Of a DNA stretch of 64,000 bases, positions 8,155-17,368 are shown piece after piece. Position 1 is the stretch's first letter, and each line of letters begins with the position of its first letter. The notes beneath the pieces are model-generated. The model saw only the letters and a program-made list of their open reading frames with translations, was not told the DNA's origin and did no database searches. This DNA comes from Pyropia haitanensis (taxonomy: Eukaryota; Rhodophyta; Bangiophyceae; Bangiales; Bangiaceae). Where the stretch lies: the NCBI GenBank assembly GCA_008729055.1, contig SDUX01000009.1, positions 914,251 through 978,250 on the forward strand, in the 5' to 3' direction. Made by a program: the position numbers and the translations under genes.

Positions 8155-9419
8155 TTTTGTCCTCCACCAGGCTACGGAGAGCTACAGACGCAGCCTGAGG
8201 GGCGCCCGCGGCGACCAGCGGCCGCGGCGCCGTTCGCAGCGCCGGCGAAGACGACCACAAAGGCGACGACAGAGGCGCCACGAGAGGGGCGCCAGGCAGA
8301 GGCCCCGCCACGGCGGCCAGCGCGCCCGGCGCAGCGAGCGCAGGTGCGCCCGGACCGGGCGCCCCAAACGACGGCCGCGCCACGGCCAGCACCACAGCCC
8401 CCTGCCCGGTGCCGGTAGGGCGCCAAACACGGGCGCCCGCGGCGCCCCCGCCGGCGGAGGCGTCGGAGTTGCGCCCCCACCCCGCCGCGGCGGCGTCGTC
8501 GCCGGCACAGCCGCCGTCGCCAGTGCCGCCTCCGACCCCTACGCCGGCGTCGACGGCGACGGCTGCGCGGCGGAGGAGGCGGAGGCGACGGCGTCTCCGC
8601 CGGAGGCCAGACCCCCACCCCGTCCCCCTTCGCCGTCGCCGGCGGCGGCAGGAGCGACCAATAGGGCGAGAAGGCCGCCGGCGGGAAGGGCGACGGCCCT
8701 CCCCGCTTCCCGGCCGCCGGTGGGGCCAACACCCGGCAGCTGCTGCCGCGGCCGTTGCCGGCGGGCGCCGGCGACGCTGCCGCGCGCGACGGCGTTCCGC
8801 CGTTGCCGCTGCCGCTGCCGCTGCCGCTGCCGCTGCGGTTGCCGCCGGCCGCGGCAACGCTGCTCGCTGAAGCCGCCGCGGGGGGCGTGCCGCCAAAGCG
8901 AAATCCCCCAAGCAGGGCCCCCCCAAAGGGCCCCCCCCCGGGGGTGGCCGCCCCGCCGCGCAGGCGCACCCCAAAGGGCGTCCCATACGTCGAGGGGGTG
9001 GCCCCAAACGGCGGCGCCGCCACCACCCCGCCGCCGCCGCCCGCCGTCGGCGTGCCGCCACTGGGGACGCCGCCGCCCACCGGGGCGGCGCCCGCCCCCG
9101 CCCGCGCCGGCGTCTGGGGGGTGCCCCCCGCCGGCGGGGCACCCGCCGCCGCCGTGGCGCGGGGGTGGGCAGAGGGGAAGACCTGTGAAGGAGGAGGAGT
9201 AAACTGGCAACCGTTCGGCTGAGGGGGCTTTTCCCGTAGTCGACCCCCCCTCTGCGCTCGGTCATGGTGTGCGGAACCCGCACGCGCCAGGCTCTCTCTG
9301 CTTCTGTGCGTCCGCGGCACGCGGCGGGCGCGCAAGACCTGGCACATGGTGCCGCGGGCGGCGATCCCAGGTGCAGCGCCACCGGCCCGGGCACTCGACA
9401 AAAAGCGCGCCAAACTCAT
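8155..9419 (-). pseudogene. FG-repeat-like low-complexity frame, cut by the DIRS insertion
   Basis: Minus-strand frame with an ATG at 9419 ('MSLARFLSS'). From about 9210 it becomes Gly/Ala/Pro/Ser/Thr-rich with spaced Phe-Gly dipeptides ('PFGATP', 'PFGVRL', 'PFGGAL', 'RFGGTP'), followed by (SG)n. FG spacing in a disordered Gly/Ser/Pro context is the signature of FG-nucleoporins, which line the nuclear pore. The same style continues in other frames further left ('VFGALP', 'SFGAPGPGAP', to about 8170), so at least one intron or frameshift is needed. The frame then runs into the DIRS element at 8154. With so few FGs and such GC-rich DNA this may be coincidence. Confidence 0.3.
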
Positions 9420-9540
9420 CTTCTGCTCAGGCTTGGATGCACCCAAGCTCCCCCAAGGGCAAAGAGACGGCGCTGAGTTCGTTTCTGGCCTCAGAAAAGG
9501 CGGCAGGTGGCGGGAACTAGAAGAAAACAGACACTGAAAA

Positions 9541-9579
9541 ACCGGATCATTTGATCCGAAAAGGATCAAATGATCCGGT
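9541..9579. repeat. Perfect 17-bp inverted repeat (hairpin)
   Basis: Arms 9541-9557 and 9563-9579 are exact reverse complements around a GAAAA loop. The arm (ACCGGATCATTTGATCC) itself contains the near-palindrome GGATCATTTGATCC. It lies in AT-richer spacer between two minus-strand genes: about 120 bp upstream of the FG-like ATG and downstream of the glycosyltransferase-like gene. Confidence 0.8.
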
Positions 9580-9696
9580 CGGTAGAATAGACACTAGCCG
9601 TTCGCGGCGCGCCGGGTACTGACAGCCATGGACCGCCCGGCGGGGCCGTCCCAGAGCGGTGCTGTCGCCGCCCCGTGTGGATGGGGCCCCCCTCCC

Positions 9697-10556
9697 TTAC
9701 CCTCCTCCCCGACAGGGCACCCCCCCCCCCCAACCCCCCCGAACCCGCAAAGTCCCGCCCCGCGAGGCGCACGCGCCGGCGCCCCCCCCCCCCCCCCCCA
9801 CGGAGCGCCCCACCACCGCCGCCCGCAGCCGCAGAGCGGCTTCGGAGAAGGAGCTCCACGAGGAGCCGAGCAGCTCCCCTGTGGCCGCCAGCGCCAACAG
9901 GTCCACCAGCGCCGCCCGCCCGCACGACAAGGCGCGGCCGGCGCTGGCGGGGCCGGGGCCACACGCCACGGCCGCGACGGTAATGCCATCGGCGGCCACG
10001 CCCGCGCCGCCGCCGCCTCCGCCCCCCCCACCCCGGCCGTCGCCGTCGCCATCGAGCCGTTGCCGTTGCCGTCGCCGTCGGCGGCGGCGGCGGTGGTCAC
10101 TATGTGGAGGCGGCCACCCGCGGCGGCCAGCCCGGCCCGCACCACCCCCACCGCCGCCGGGTCGTCGGCCATCACCAGCACCGTCCGCCTCTGCGCCGCG
10201 GCTGCGACCGCAAGGAGCGGGGCCACAAAGTGGCCCGCCGCCGCCTCGGACCGGGCGCGCCCCATCGCCGCCACCGCGGCGGGGGCGTACGCGGCGACGG
10301 GGTCCACGCCGGGGGTGTCCGCGGCGAGCGGCACGCACCTGACGTGGACGCCTACCGCGGCAGCCAGGCGGTGGCAAGCCACGGTGGCGGCAGCGCGGGC
10401 GGCCAGGGGGGGGCGGGGGGGAAGCCGCGCCAGCGCCACATTCTCAGAATCCCAGCTAGTGAGGGCGCCGGGTGAATGGTGGTGCTCGGGGACGGAGGAG
10501 GCGCGGACAACGAACGGGGGAAAGGGGGGGGGGGGGGCGCCACCACACCACAGTCG

Positions 10557-10605
<49 letters not shown>

Positions 10606-11617
10606 CGTCCACCACCGAGGGGAGTGGGGGGGACGGGGGGTCCACCAACAGGTCTGCCACAGCCCACCCCGACCAGGCGTCGTCGGTGGCGGCAGCGGGC
10701 GGCCACGGCGGATGGGCGGTGGACACGTTAAACACAGGGGGCGGGGGGCCCGAGGCGTCGGCCGCCGCCGTGGCGGCGGCCATGCGGAGGCGCCCCCCCC
10801 GCGCCACTCCGCCCCTCCCCCCCTCCCCCACCCCCCGGTAGGGGCGGCCCACACAGCTCCCCATACGCCGCCCCACAGTGCACGTCGAGGGGCCACATCA
10901 GCACCAGCACCCGCCGGGTGGCGGCCGCGAATGCCATTGCCGAGGCAGAGGGTGCGGAGGCGGTTGCCAAGCCCGTGGGCGGCCACCACCACCGGCAGCC
11001 CCGGGCGGGGCGCCGCTGGCGACAGGGGGCGGCCCCCATCCCCGCCGCCGAATCCACGGCCAGGCGACCCCCCCCGCCCCCGCCCCCGCCCCCGCCGACC
11101 CGCCGCCGGCGGCGCAGGCGGTGGCCCCGCACCGAGGGGGGCTGGCGGACATGCCGCGGCGCGCAGGCCCGCCCGCTGCCCCGCCGACAGCACCCGCAGC
11201 AGCGCCGACGGCACTCCGCACGCGTCGTGGAGGGCGGCGGCGGTGGCGTCGGTGAGGCCGGGGGGCGGCGGGCCCTACCGCCCCGCGCCGGTTTCGGCGG
11301 AGCCGGGACCGCCGCCACCCGCGGGCAGCCCCGCGCGGGCAACGATGGCGGCGGCGGCGGCAGCGGCAGCGGCGGCAGCGGCCGGGGAGGGGGGGCGGGG
11401 CAGCGGAGGGGGGGGATCCACTTGTGCCGGGTAGCCACCACCAGCAGCAGCGCCACTCCCGAGGCCGCAACGGAGGCGGCGACGGCGAGCGGCGGCGCGG
11501 CGCGGCGGGTGGCAGCGGCGCCGGGGGAGCCGCAGGAGCGGGGGGGACAAGGGGCGGGGGCGCCAGGCGCAGCAGGAGCCGCCGGAGGGCCCGCCGCGAG
11601 AAGAGACGGGGACGCAT
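9697..11617 (-). pseudogene. GLGNRLR-motif glycosyltransferase-like gene (fucosyltransferase-like), several frame breaks
   Basis: Family landmarks appear in the right order on the minus strand but in changing frames. ATG at 11617 ('MRPRLFSRRALRRLLLR'); a hydrophobic segment suited to a type II signal anchor ('VAASVAASGVALLLVVATRH'); 'GLGNRLRTL' then 'ASAMAFAAATRRVLVLMW' (frame break at about 10947, one extra base); 'DVHCGAAYGELC'; 'AVGVHVR' (about 10337-10354); 'TVLVMADDPAAVGVV' (about 10160-10190); and 'ELLGSSWSSFSEAALRLR' (9830-9880). GLGNRLR, VHVR and SSFS blocks are shared by GT-B fold, nucleotide-sugar-using proteins related to fucosyltransferases. A Golgi lumen location is inferred. At least four frame changes occur, mostly next to C/G runs, so either the gene is dead or the consensus sequence has indel errors. 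Stop not determined. Confidence 0.6.
10558..10607. repeat. (CGG)n trinucleotide repeat
   Basis: About 16 consecutive CGG triplets inside the glycosyltransferase-like gene. On the minus strand they read as a poly-Ala run in one frame, and they sit at the border between two readable frames. Confidence 0.85.
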
Positions 11618-11651
11618 AGCACGCTGGGGAGGGGGAGGAGGGGGAGAGGTA

Positions 11652-11676
11652 GCCTGTCTGGGCCAAATGTCGACCA
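11652..11676 (+). repeat. pogo element left TIR
   Basis: 25 bp, exact reverse complement of 14065-14089, preceded by the target-site TA. Confidence 0.9.
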
Positions 11677-11902
11677 GTGCCAGAAATGTCGACCAGCTTA
11701 CAGCAACCACTGTGTGGCAAGAGTGACTGCAAGGAACAGCGATTGACTCGGCGGTGCCAGTGTTGACCGCCGCGTATCGCCCGTGTGCATATTTCCAACG
11801 TTGTTTACTGAGCCACACGGCACAATCACCGGCCGGTGTCGCACCCATCGCATCCGACCTCTCGTCGGCTCCCACTCACTTTTTTTTCCACCTTCCCCCG
11901 TC

Positions 11903-13648
11903 ATGTCGTCGCCCCCAACTGCAGGATCTACCTCCACCGACACCCCCGGCGGACGCCCCAAGTGGGGCACACGGCTGACCGAGCAGATGCGGGAGAGACT
12001 CGCTGCGGCGCACAAGGAGCAGGGATTGGCCAGCGTCGCCAAGCTCATGGCCGCAACTGGCGCCTCCCGCTCCAACGTGCGGACGTGGCTCCGAAGCCCG
12101 GAGGCGCCCGTCAAGTTGGGCCGCCCTTCTTTTTTCTCTGCGGAGGAGGAAGAGGTCATCACCATGTACATGGCAGCCTGGACCAAGGGGGGGGACGTCC
12201 TGACCTGTGAGTTAGCCGGCACTCTTTTGCGTCAGTACATTGTTGATGTGGGGAGGGTGGAGGAGGCGGACCGTATGTTTGGACCGGATGGTATCCCTGG
12301 GCGCTCCTTTTTTGACTTGTTTTTGGGCCGCCACCCGGAGCTCCGTCGTGTGAGGCCCACTGCTATTGAGAGCGTGCGAGCAGATGCATCGACGCCCGAG
12401 GCTGTGGCTAAGTTTTTTGCCGCCTTCCGTTTTCTTTGCCGCGACCTTGGCATTACCCGTGCTGCACAGGTGTGGAATACGTATGAGTCGAAGATCAACG
12501 CCCAAGCCCTGATGGAGACCACACCCGTGACCGTGCTGGCGCCCAAGGTCAACACCTCGCTCGAATTTGTCTTCCCGAGCGTGCAGAGTGGCGCCGAGGC
12601 GGCCAGCCTCGTCGCCACTGTGTGCGCCGACGGCACTCGGCTGCCACTGTTTGTGGTGGTCACCGGGAGCGGCGGTCGCCTCCCTTTTGCCGTGGAGGAC
12701 GACGGCAACGGCAACCAGCGCCGCGTCCCGCTGGCTGCCTACCTGGACGAGGGGGCCGAGGTGCATCGCCGGGAGAAGCCTGGGTTTGATGTGGCGCTCT
12801 GGGAGGTGTACGCCGCGTTTGTGGCACGCGCCATGAAGGACAAGTGCCCCACTGAGTGGAAGGTGCTGCTTATGGACGGGTGCAAGGTGCACGCCTCGGT
12901 GGTCGGCCTCACGCTGCTGAAATCCGCCAAGGTGGTGGTGCTGATGTTCCCGTCACACCTATCCCATATTCTCCAGGCGCTGGACAATGACCCACTTATG
13001 AAGGTCAAGGTGCACGCACGGGCGGAGCTCCGGTCGATGCTGCCCACCATCCCGCGCAACACCCGTTTTAACTTGTCGCATTTGATGCGGGTGATCAAGG
13101 CTGGCGCGTTCCGGGGCTTGTCATCTGTCAACATTGTGAACGGCTTCAAGAAGACGGGCACGTGGCCCATTTGCCCCTCCGAGATTGACGTTGGACGGCT
13201 CGTGCTGGGCAAGGGGGCACGCAACTCGGCGCGCAAGGTGGACCTGGAGCTGTTGGCCACCCGCCTTGGCCCGGAGGCGCGGCGGGATATGCGCCAGCCA
13301 ATCATCGCCTTTGGGTCTGTGAGCACGCGTGGGCTTGCGCTGGAGGCGACCGCACCGGCGGTGCTGGCCGCCTTAGCCTCGCAGGACGCCGAGGCGGCCA
13401 GGAAGCAGGCGGCCAAGGACGCATTGCAGGCCAGGCGGGAGGCGAAGGCCGCAGCTGCTGTCGCGTTGGACGCCCGCCTGGACGCCGAGGCGGCGGCGCG
13501 CCGCGCCAGCCCCGAGTTTGCCGCCCGCAAGCGTGACCTGCGAGCGCGCGCTGCACGTGCCAGGGCGGCCGCGGGGGATGTGGCACCTTACGTGTGCGTA
13601 GGCGGGACGGTGGTGGAGCAGGAGAGGCGCCCTAAGCGCCGGCGGTAA
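11903..13648 (+). CDS. pogo-like DDE transposase, first catalytic Asp replaced
   Basis: 581 codons from the first ATG after the left TIR; the frame is open further upstream but without an ATG. N-terminal helix-turn-helix-like region (about residues 15-65, 'TGASRSNVRTWLR'), then a DDE_1-type core. Catalytic positions: 'WNTYESK' stands where the family has an N-x-D-E motif, so the first Asp is Tyr194 (TAT at 12482). 'LLMDGCKVH' gives Asp325 and 'ILQALDNDPL' gives Asp361; 325 to 361 is a D35D spacing. The C-terminus is Ala/Arg/Lys-rich and probably helical. The protein would cut and paste the element through its TIRs, but loss of the first Asp predicts no catalysis. Apart from that substitution the frame is undamaged. 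Confidence 0.85.
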   Translation: MSSPPTAGSTSTDTPGGRPKWGTRLTEQMRERLAAAHKEQGLASVAKLMAATGASRSNVRTWLRSPEAPVKLGRPSFFSAEEEEVITMYMAAWTKGGDVLTCELAGTLLRQYIVDVGRVEEADRMFGPDGIPGRSFFDLFLGRHPELRRVRPTAIESVRADASTPEAVAKFFAAFRFLCRDLGITRAAQVWNTYESKINAQALMETTPVTVLAPKVNTSLEFVFPSVQSGAEAASLVATVCADGTRLPLFVVVTGSGGRLPFAVEDDGNGNQRRVPLAAYLDEGAEVHRREKPGFDVALWEVYAAFVARAMKDKCPTEWKVLLMDGCKVHASVVGLTLLKSAKVVVLMFPSHLSHILQALDNDPLMKVKVHARAELRSMLPTIPRNTRFNLSHLMRVIKAGAFRGLSSVNIVNGFKKTGTWPICPSEIDVGRLVLGKGARNSARKVDLELLATRLGPEARRDMRQPIIAFGSVSTRGLALEATAPAVLAALASQDAEAARKQAAKDALQARREAKAAAAVALDARLDAEAAARRASPEFAARKRDLRARAARARAAAGDVAPYVCVGGTVVEQERRPKRRR

Positions 13649-14064
13649 CGGGGGGGGCGGGGGGGGAGGCGGGGGGAGGCGCGCAATGGGCCATGGTCGG
13701 GGCAGTGCGTGACTGGGGTGCTGTACGGGTGGGCTCGTCGGGGACTTGGGCGGGGGAGGGGATGGCGGCTTCGTTGGGAAAATATACATTTGCATGGCAG
13801 TGATGGGATACGACTGGGGATCACGATGGGATGTGCCTCCTGAGCCAGCAAACAACCTGTCCCGAGATCAACGACAGGTCCTATCAGATGGTCGACATTA
13901 ATATGTCAGGAAACTCTGTTCTTATTCTTCTTTATCTCGCCTACGGCTGCGGTCGTACGCATGAAATGAGCAACATAATGGAAAAAACCGTCCTTCGAAC
14001 GGGCTTTTTTCTCGTACCTCGAGCGCCGACACGGCGAGTCTGTAGCGCGGACGCGCCCCAGAAA

Positions 14065-14089
14065 TGGTCGACATTTGGCCCAGACAGGC
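14065..14089 (-). repeat. pogo element right TIR
   Basis: Exact reverse complement of 11652-11676, followed by the second target-site TA at 14090-14091. Confidence 0.9.
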
Positions 14090-14091
14090 TA

Positions 14092-16080
14092 GGGGGTGAG
14101 GGTGGGAGGGTGGGGCGGCGGGAATTAGGGGGTGCGGCTGGAGTGCGCGGGAGACGGGGTGGGATGGGGGGGGCCGGGGCGGGCGGGGGGAGGCGTAGAT
14201 GGCGCAGAGCGCAGTGTCCGTCGAGGCGGGCGTCAGCATCGGGAGGCAGCGCAGTTCTGACAGTAATTCCACCGCACCATTCCGGTGTCACTGGGAGATT
14301 AGCCAGTTGGGTGCAAGGCCTCCCGTTGCAGCCGCAGCTGCTCCACCGTGGGAGCCCCCACTACCCGCTTTAGTAGTAGATTTAAATGTTAAATCTTACC
14401 CTCACTTGTCAAATGATTTTTTTGCAGATCGAAAGTTACATTTGCTTGCTAAGGTTATTGCACGTCCGCCAAGAGATATACATGCGGAAACACGGCTGGA
14501 AAACCACCCCACCCTGATGCGTCGCAGTCCGGGGAGCACACGAAACATGGCTCTGGTCTGCAGACCGCGGCACGATCTCGATGCTCATGAGTGGGTCATC
14601 CGGCCTAATCATCGCTCCGTGGGCACCTCCCAGGGGACCACTGCGGTTAGGAACTGCCCCGACAGAGAACTTTTGAGAAACTATTGGTGTTTCCTCGTTA
14701 GGCCTCCAGGGCAGGTGCTAATCCTGGCTTGGGAGGCGGGGGCGTTTGAATTGGGCGGCTCCGGGCCCGCGCGGACAGGCGTTCTTTGTAGAAACTACTG
14801 CGTTTCTCGGGTTCACGTGGAGTGAGTTTTCTTGCCACAGACGGGCTTGGAGGCCTGGTGGTTTGGAGAGGCGCTTCTGATTGGTGCAACGGGGTGAGGC
14901 GGTTCTCTCGGGGTCATCAGGTGACGGCGCTCCTCAGGCAGCCACTCTGGTGGGCCGGCTCGTACGTCCCCTGCACGATCGATCGTCACTAGGGCCCGAA
15001 TCGGCCTCGCACGGCCCTCGCGCCTTCGCGCCCTCGCAGACCCCCTGTGACGGGCCAATCCGGAGGGCTCGCAAACTCCGTCGCAAAGCGGGGTTCGCCG
15101 CTTTGTGATCGACTGCGGCGAGCTTGTGCGATGCCATTTTCGAGCAAGGCCCGCAGTTCGAGTCGCGAGTGTCGTGAAATTCGGACAATCTGTTGGCTCT
15201 CTGCGACGACGCGGTCGAGTGTCGGACGGCTAGTCTGGCCAACTTGGGACTCGAGAGCGGTCCTGCTCTTACAGCACGCAGATACCAATTAGGGAGCACT
15301 AGGCGTGCTCTGAGTGGTCCGGTGTTTCTCGTTCTTGTGCTTTGGGATTCGTGGCTTTCGCCGAGCTCTTTCCCACCACTGCGACTCGCCACAGGCCACC
15401 GCTACTTGCGCAGGAACGGCACAGCTTTGCTTCAGGTGCAACCCAGTGCCCGACAATCGCTGCTGCCGGCGTCGTACGCGCCGCTCCATGCGACCGCGTT
15501 GCCGTCGCGGCGCCAGACGATGCCAATGCTATCTTCACTCTCGCTACTGCTGGCGGCATGTGGCGGCGCAGCCTCCCGTCTTGCTCGCGGCCGCGGCGGT
15601 CCGCAGATTGCTCGCCCATGCATCCGTGCGAGAGACACGTCCGCGCACCGTTTTGTGGCGCCAGATGTGGCCGCAGTCGGTCGGACTCCGGCGGCGACGG
15701 CCGGGCTCCGCGCCGTATGCAACGACGAGTTCGTGTTTGGTTTCACTGCCGACGTGGTCGCCGCATTCTCCGCCGCGGCGGCGACCGGAGCGCTGTGCGT
15801 CGTGTGTTCTGTTTAGACTTGTCCGCGCTGTTTTCGGACGCAGACCGCGCGTGGTCATGGGCGCAATTGCCGTGCTCAACGGCGCGGCGGCAAGTGCTGT
15901 TCTGAGCCCCCCGAGGTTCCGGAAACGATTTCGTGGCGCATTTGGCGATAGACCTCATTGTCGCGTCGCCTGCCGTCGCGGTGACCGCCACATGTGCTGC
16001 GGCTTGTCGGCGCTGTTCTTCATCACGAACCAGTTTGCGGTCTTTCCTGCCTCGGCCGCAATCGGCATGCTGTGCGGGTC
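14092..16080. other. No recognisable gene
   Basis: G-rich at the start (14092-14200), then mixed composition. Two small hairpin-like motifs of the form AGAAAC...GTTTC occur near 14677 and 14788. Open frames on both strands from 15300 on have Arg/Cys/Ala-rich translations typical of shadow frames, and I recognise no domain. It contains the AT-rich island listed separately. Confidence 0.5.
14365..14500 (+). other. AT-rich island with an uninterrupted frame, possible organelle-derived insert
   Basis: About 130 bp with strikingly lower GC than everything around it and A/T-ending codons. One plus-strand frame stays open and reads like a protein ('FFADRKLHLLAKVIARPP'); the minus-strand frames all have stops. 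This is the composition of plastid or mitochondrial coding DNA moved to the nucleus. I could not identify the gene. Confidence 0.3.
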
Positions 16081-17306
16081 TTTTTGGTGCTGTTGGTGCT
16101 GGTGGTCGTGCGCGCTGTGCCGGAGGTCGCAGCGCGGTCGGTCGCGTACGGGGCGACTGTTTGGTACTGTTGGTGCTGGCGGTTGTGAGCGCTGTGCCGG
16201 CGGTCGCCGCGCGGTCGGTCGCGTGCGGGGCGACTGTTTGGTGCTGTTGGTGCGGGCGGTTGTGCGCGCTGTGCCGGCGGTCGCCGCGCGGTCGGTCGAA
16301 TGCGGCGCGACTGCTTGGTGCTGTTGGTGCGGGCGGTCGTGCGCGCTGTACAGGCGGTCGCCGCGTGGTCGGTCGAGTGCGGCGCGACTGCTTGGTGCTG
16401 TTGGTGCGGGCGGTTGTGCGCGCTGTGCCGGCGGTCGCCGCGCGGTCGGTCGCGTGCGCGGCGACTGTTTGGTGCTGTTGATGCGGGCGGTCGTGCGCGC
16501 TGTGCCGGCGGTCGCCGCGCGGTCGGTCGAGTGCGGCGCGACTGCTTGGTGCTGTTGGTGCGGGCGGTTGTGCGCGCTGTGCCGGCGGTCGCCGCGCGGT
16601 CGGTTGAATGCGGCGCGACTGTTTGGTACTGTTGGTGCTGGCGGTTGTGCGCGCTGTGCCGGCGGTCGCCGCGCGGTCGGTCGAATGCGGCGCGACTGTT
16701 TGGTACTGTTGGTGCTGGCGGTTGTGCGCGCTGTGCCGGCGGTCGCCGCGCGGTCGGTCGCGTGCGGGGCGACTGTTTGGTGCTGTTGGTGCGGGCGGTC
16801 ATGCGCGCTGTGCCGGCGGTCGCCGCGCGGTCGGTCACGTACGGCGCGACTGCTTGGTGCTGTTGGTGCGGGCGGTTGTGAGCGCTGTGCCGGCGGTCGC
16901 CGCGCGGTTGGTCGCGTGCGGGGCGACTGTTTGGTGCTGTTGATGCGGGCGGTCGTGCGCGCTGTGCCGGCGGTCGCCGCGCGGTCGGTCGAATGCGGCG
17001 CGACTGTTTGGTTCTGTTGGTGCTGGCGGTTGTGCGCGCTGTGCCGGCGGTCGCCGCGCGGTCGGTCGCGTGCGGGGCGACTGTTTGGTGCTGTTGATGC
17101 GGGCGGTCGTGCGCGCTGTGCCGGCGGTCGCCGCGCGGTCGGTCGAATGCGGCGCGACTGTTTGGTACTGTTGGTGCTGGCGGTTGTGCGCGCTGTGCCG
17201 GCGGTCGCCGCGCGGTCTGTCGCGTGCGGGGCGACTGTTTGGTGCTGTTGGTGCGGGCGGTCGTGTGCGCTGTGCCGGAGATCGCCGCGCTGTGGGACGG
17301 CTGTGT
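16081..17306. repeat. 77-bp minisatellite, about 16 copies
   Basis: The core CGCGCTGTGCCGGCGGTCGC recurs every 77 bp from 16111 to 17266. Units differ at a few sites (GTACTG/GTGCTG, GAATGCGGCG/GCGTGCGGGG) and variants are interspersed. Because 77 is not a multiple of three and the unit has no stops in most frames, long frames open on both strands (852 codons on plus, 580 on minus). These are artefacts of the repeat rather than evidence of a protein. Confidence 0.95.
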
Positions 17307-17368
17307 TGCGGCTGCTCGGCGCTCGTGGACGTGTGGAGGTCGTCGCCGATGCGCCCGCCTCGGCAGCC

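Larger units (their letters stand above)
11652..14089 (+). mobile_element. pogo/Tc1-superfamily DNA transposon, complete
   Basis: 2,438 bp bounded by perfect 25-bp terminal inverted repeats (11652-11676 and 14065-14089, outer end GCCTGTCTGG) and flanked by a TA on each side (11650-11651 and 14090-14091), the target duplication of the Tc1/mariner/pogo group. Near the left end the core AAATGTCGACCA occurs twice (11665-11676 and 11684-11695), which looks like a pair of transposase-binding sites. A related GGTCGACAT occurs internally near 13890. One gene, the transposase, fills the element. It sits about 35 bp upstream of the ATG of the minus-strand glycosyltransferase-like gene. Confidence 0.9.

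Noticed and set aside
10100..10450. NYN/PIN-like nuclease domain suggested by 'SWDSENVAL' and 'TVLVMADDPAAV'
   Set aside because: The surrounding GLGNRLR, VHVR and SSFS blocks fit a glycosyltransferase-like protein in full order, which explains the same residues better.
15297..15301. CACTA motif as the left end of a CACTA transposon including the SET gene
   Set aside because: A 5-bp match; no matching TAGTG-type inverted end was found on the right side.
15314..17368. Very long plus-strand frame (852 codons) through the 77-bp repeat, and a 580-codon minus frame
   Set aside because: Both arise because the stop-free 77-bp unit opens all frames; only the SET part after 17369 has domain evidence.
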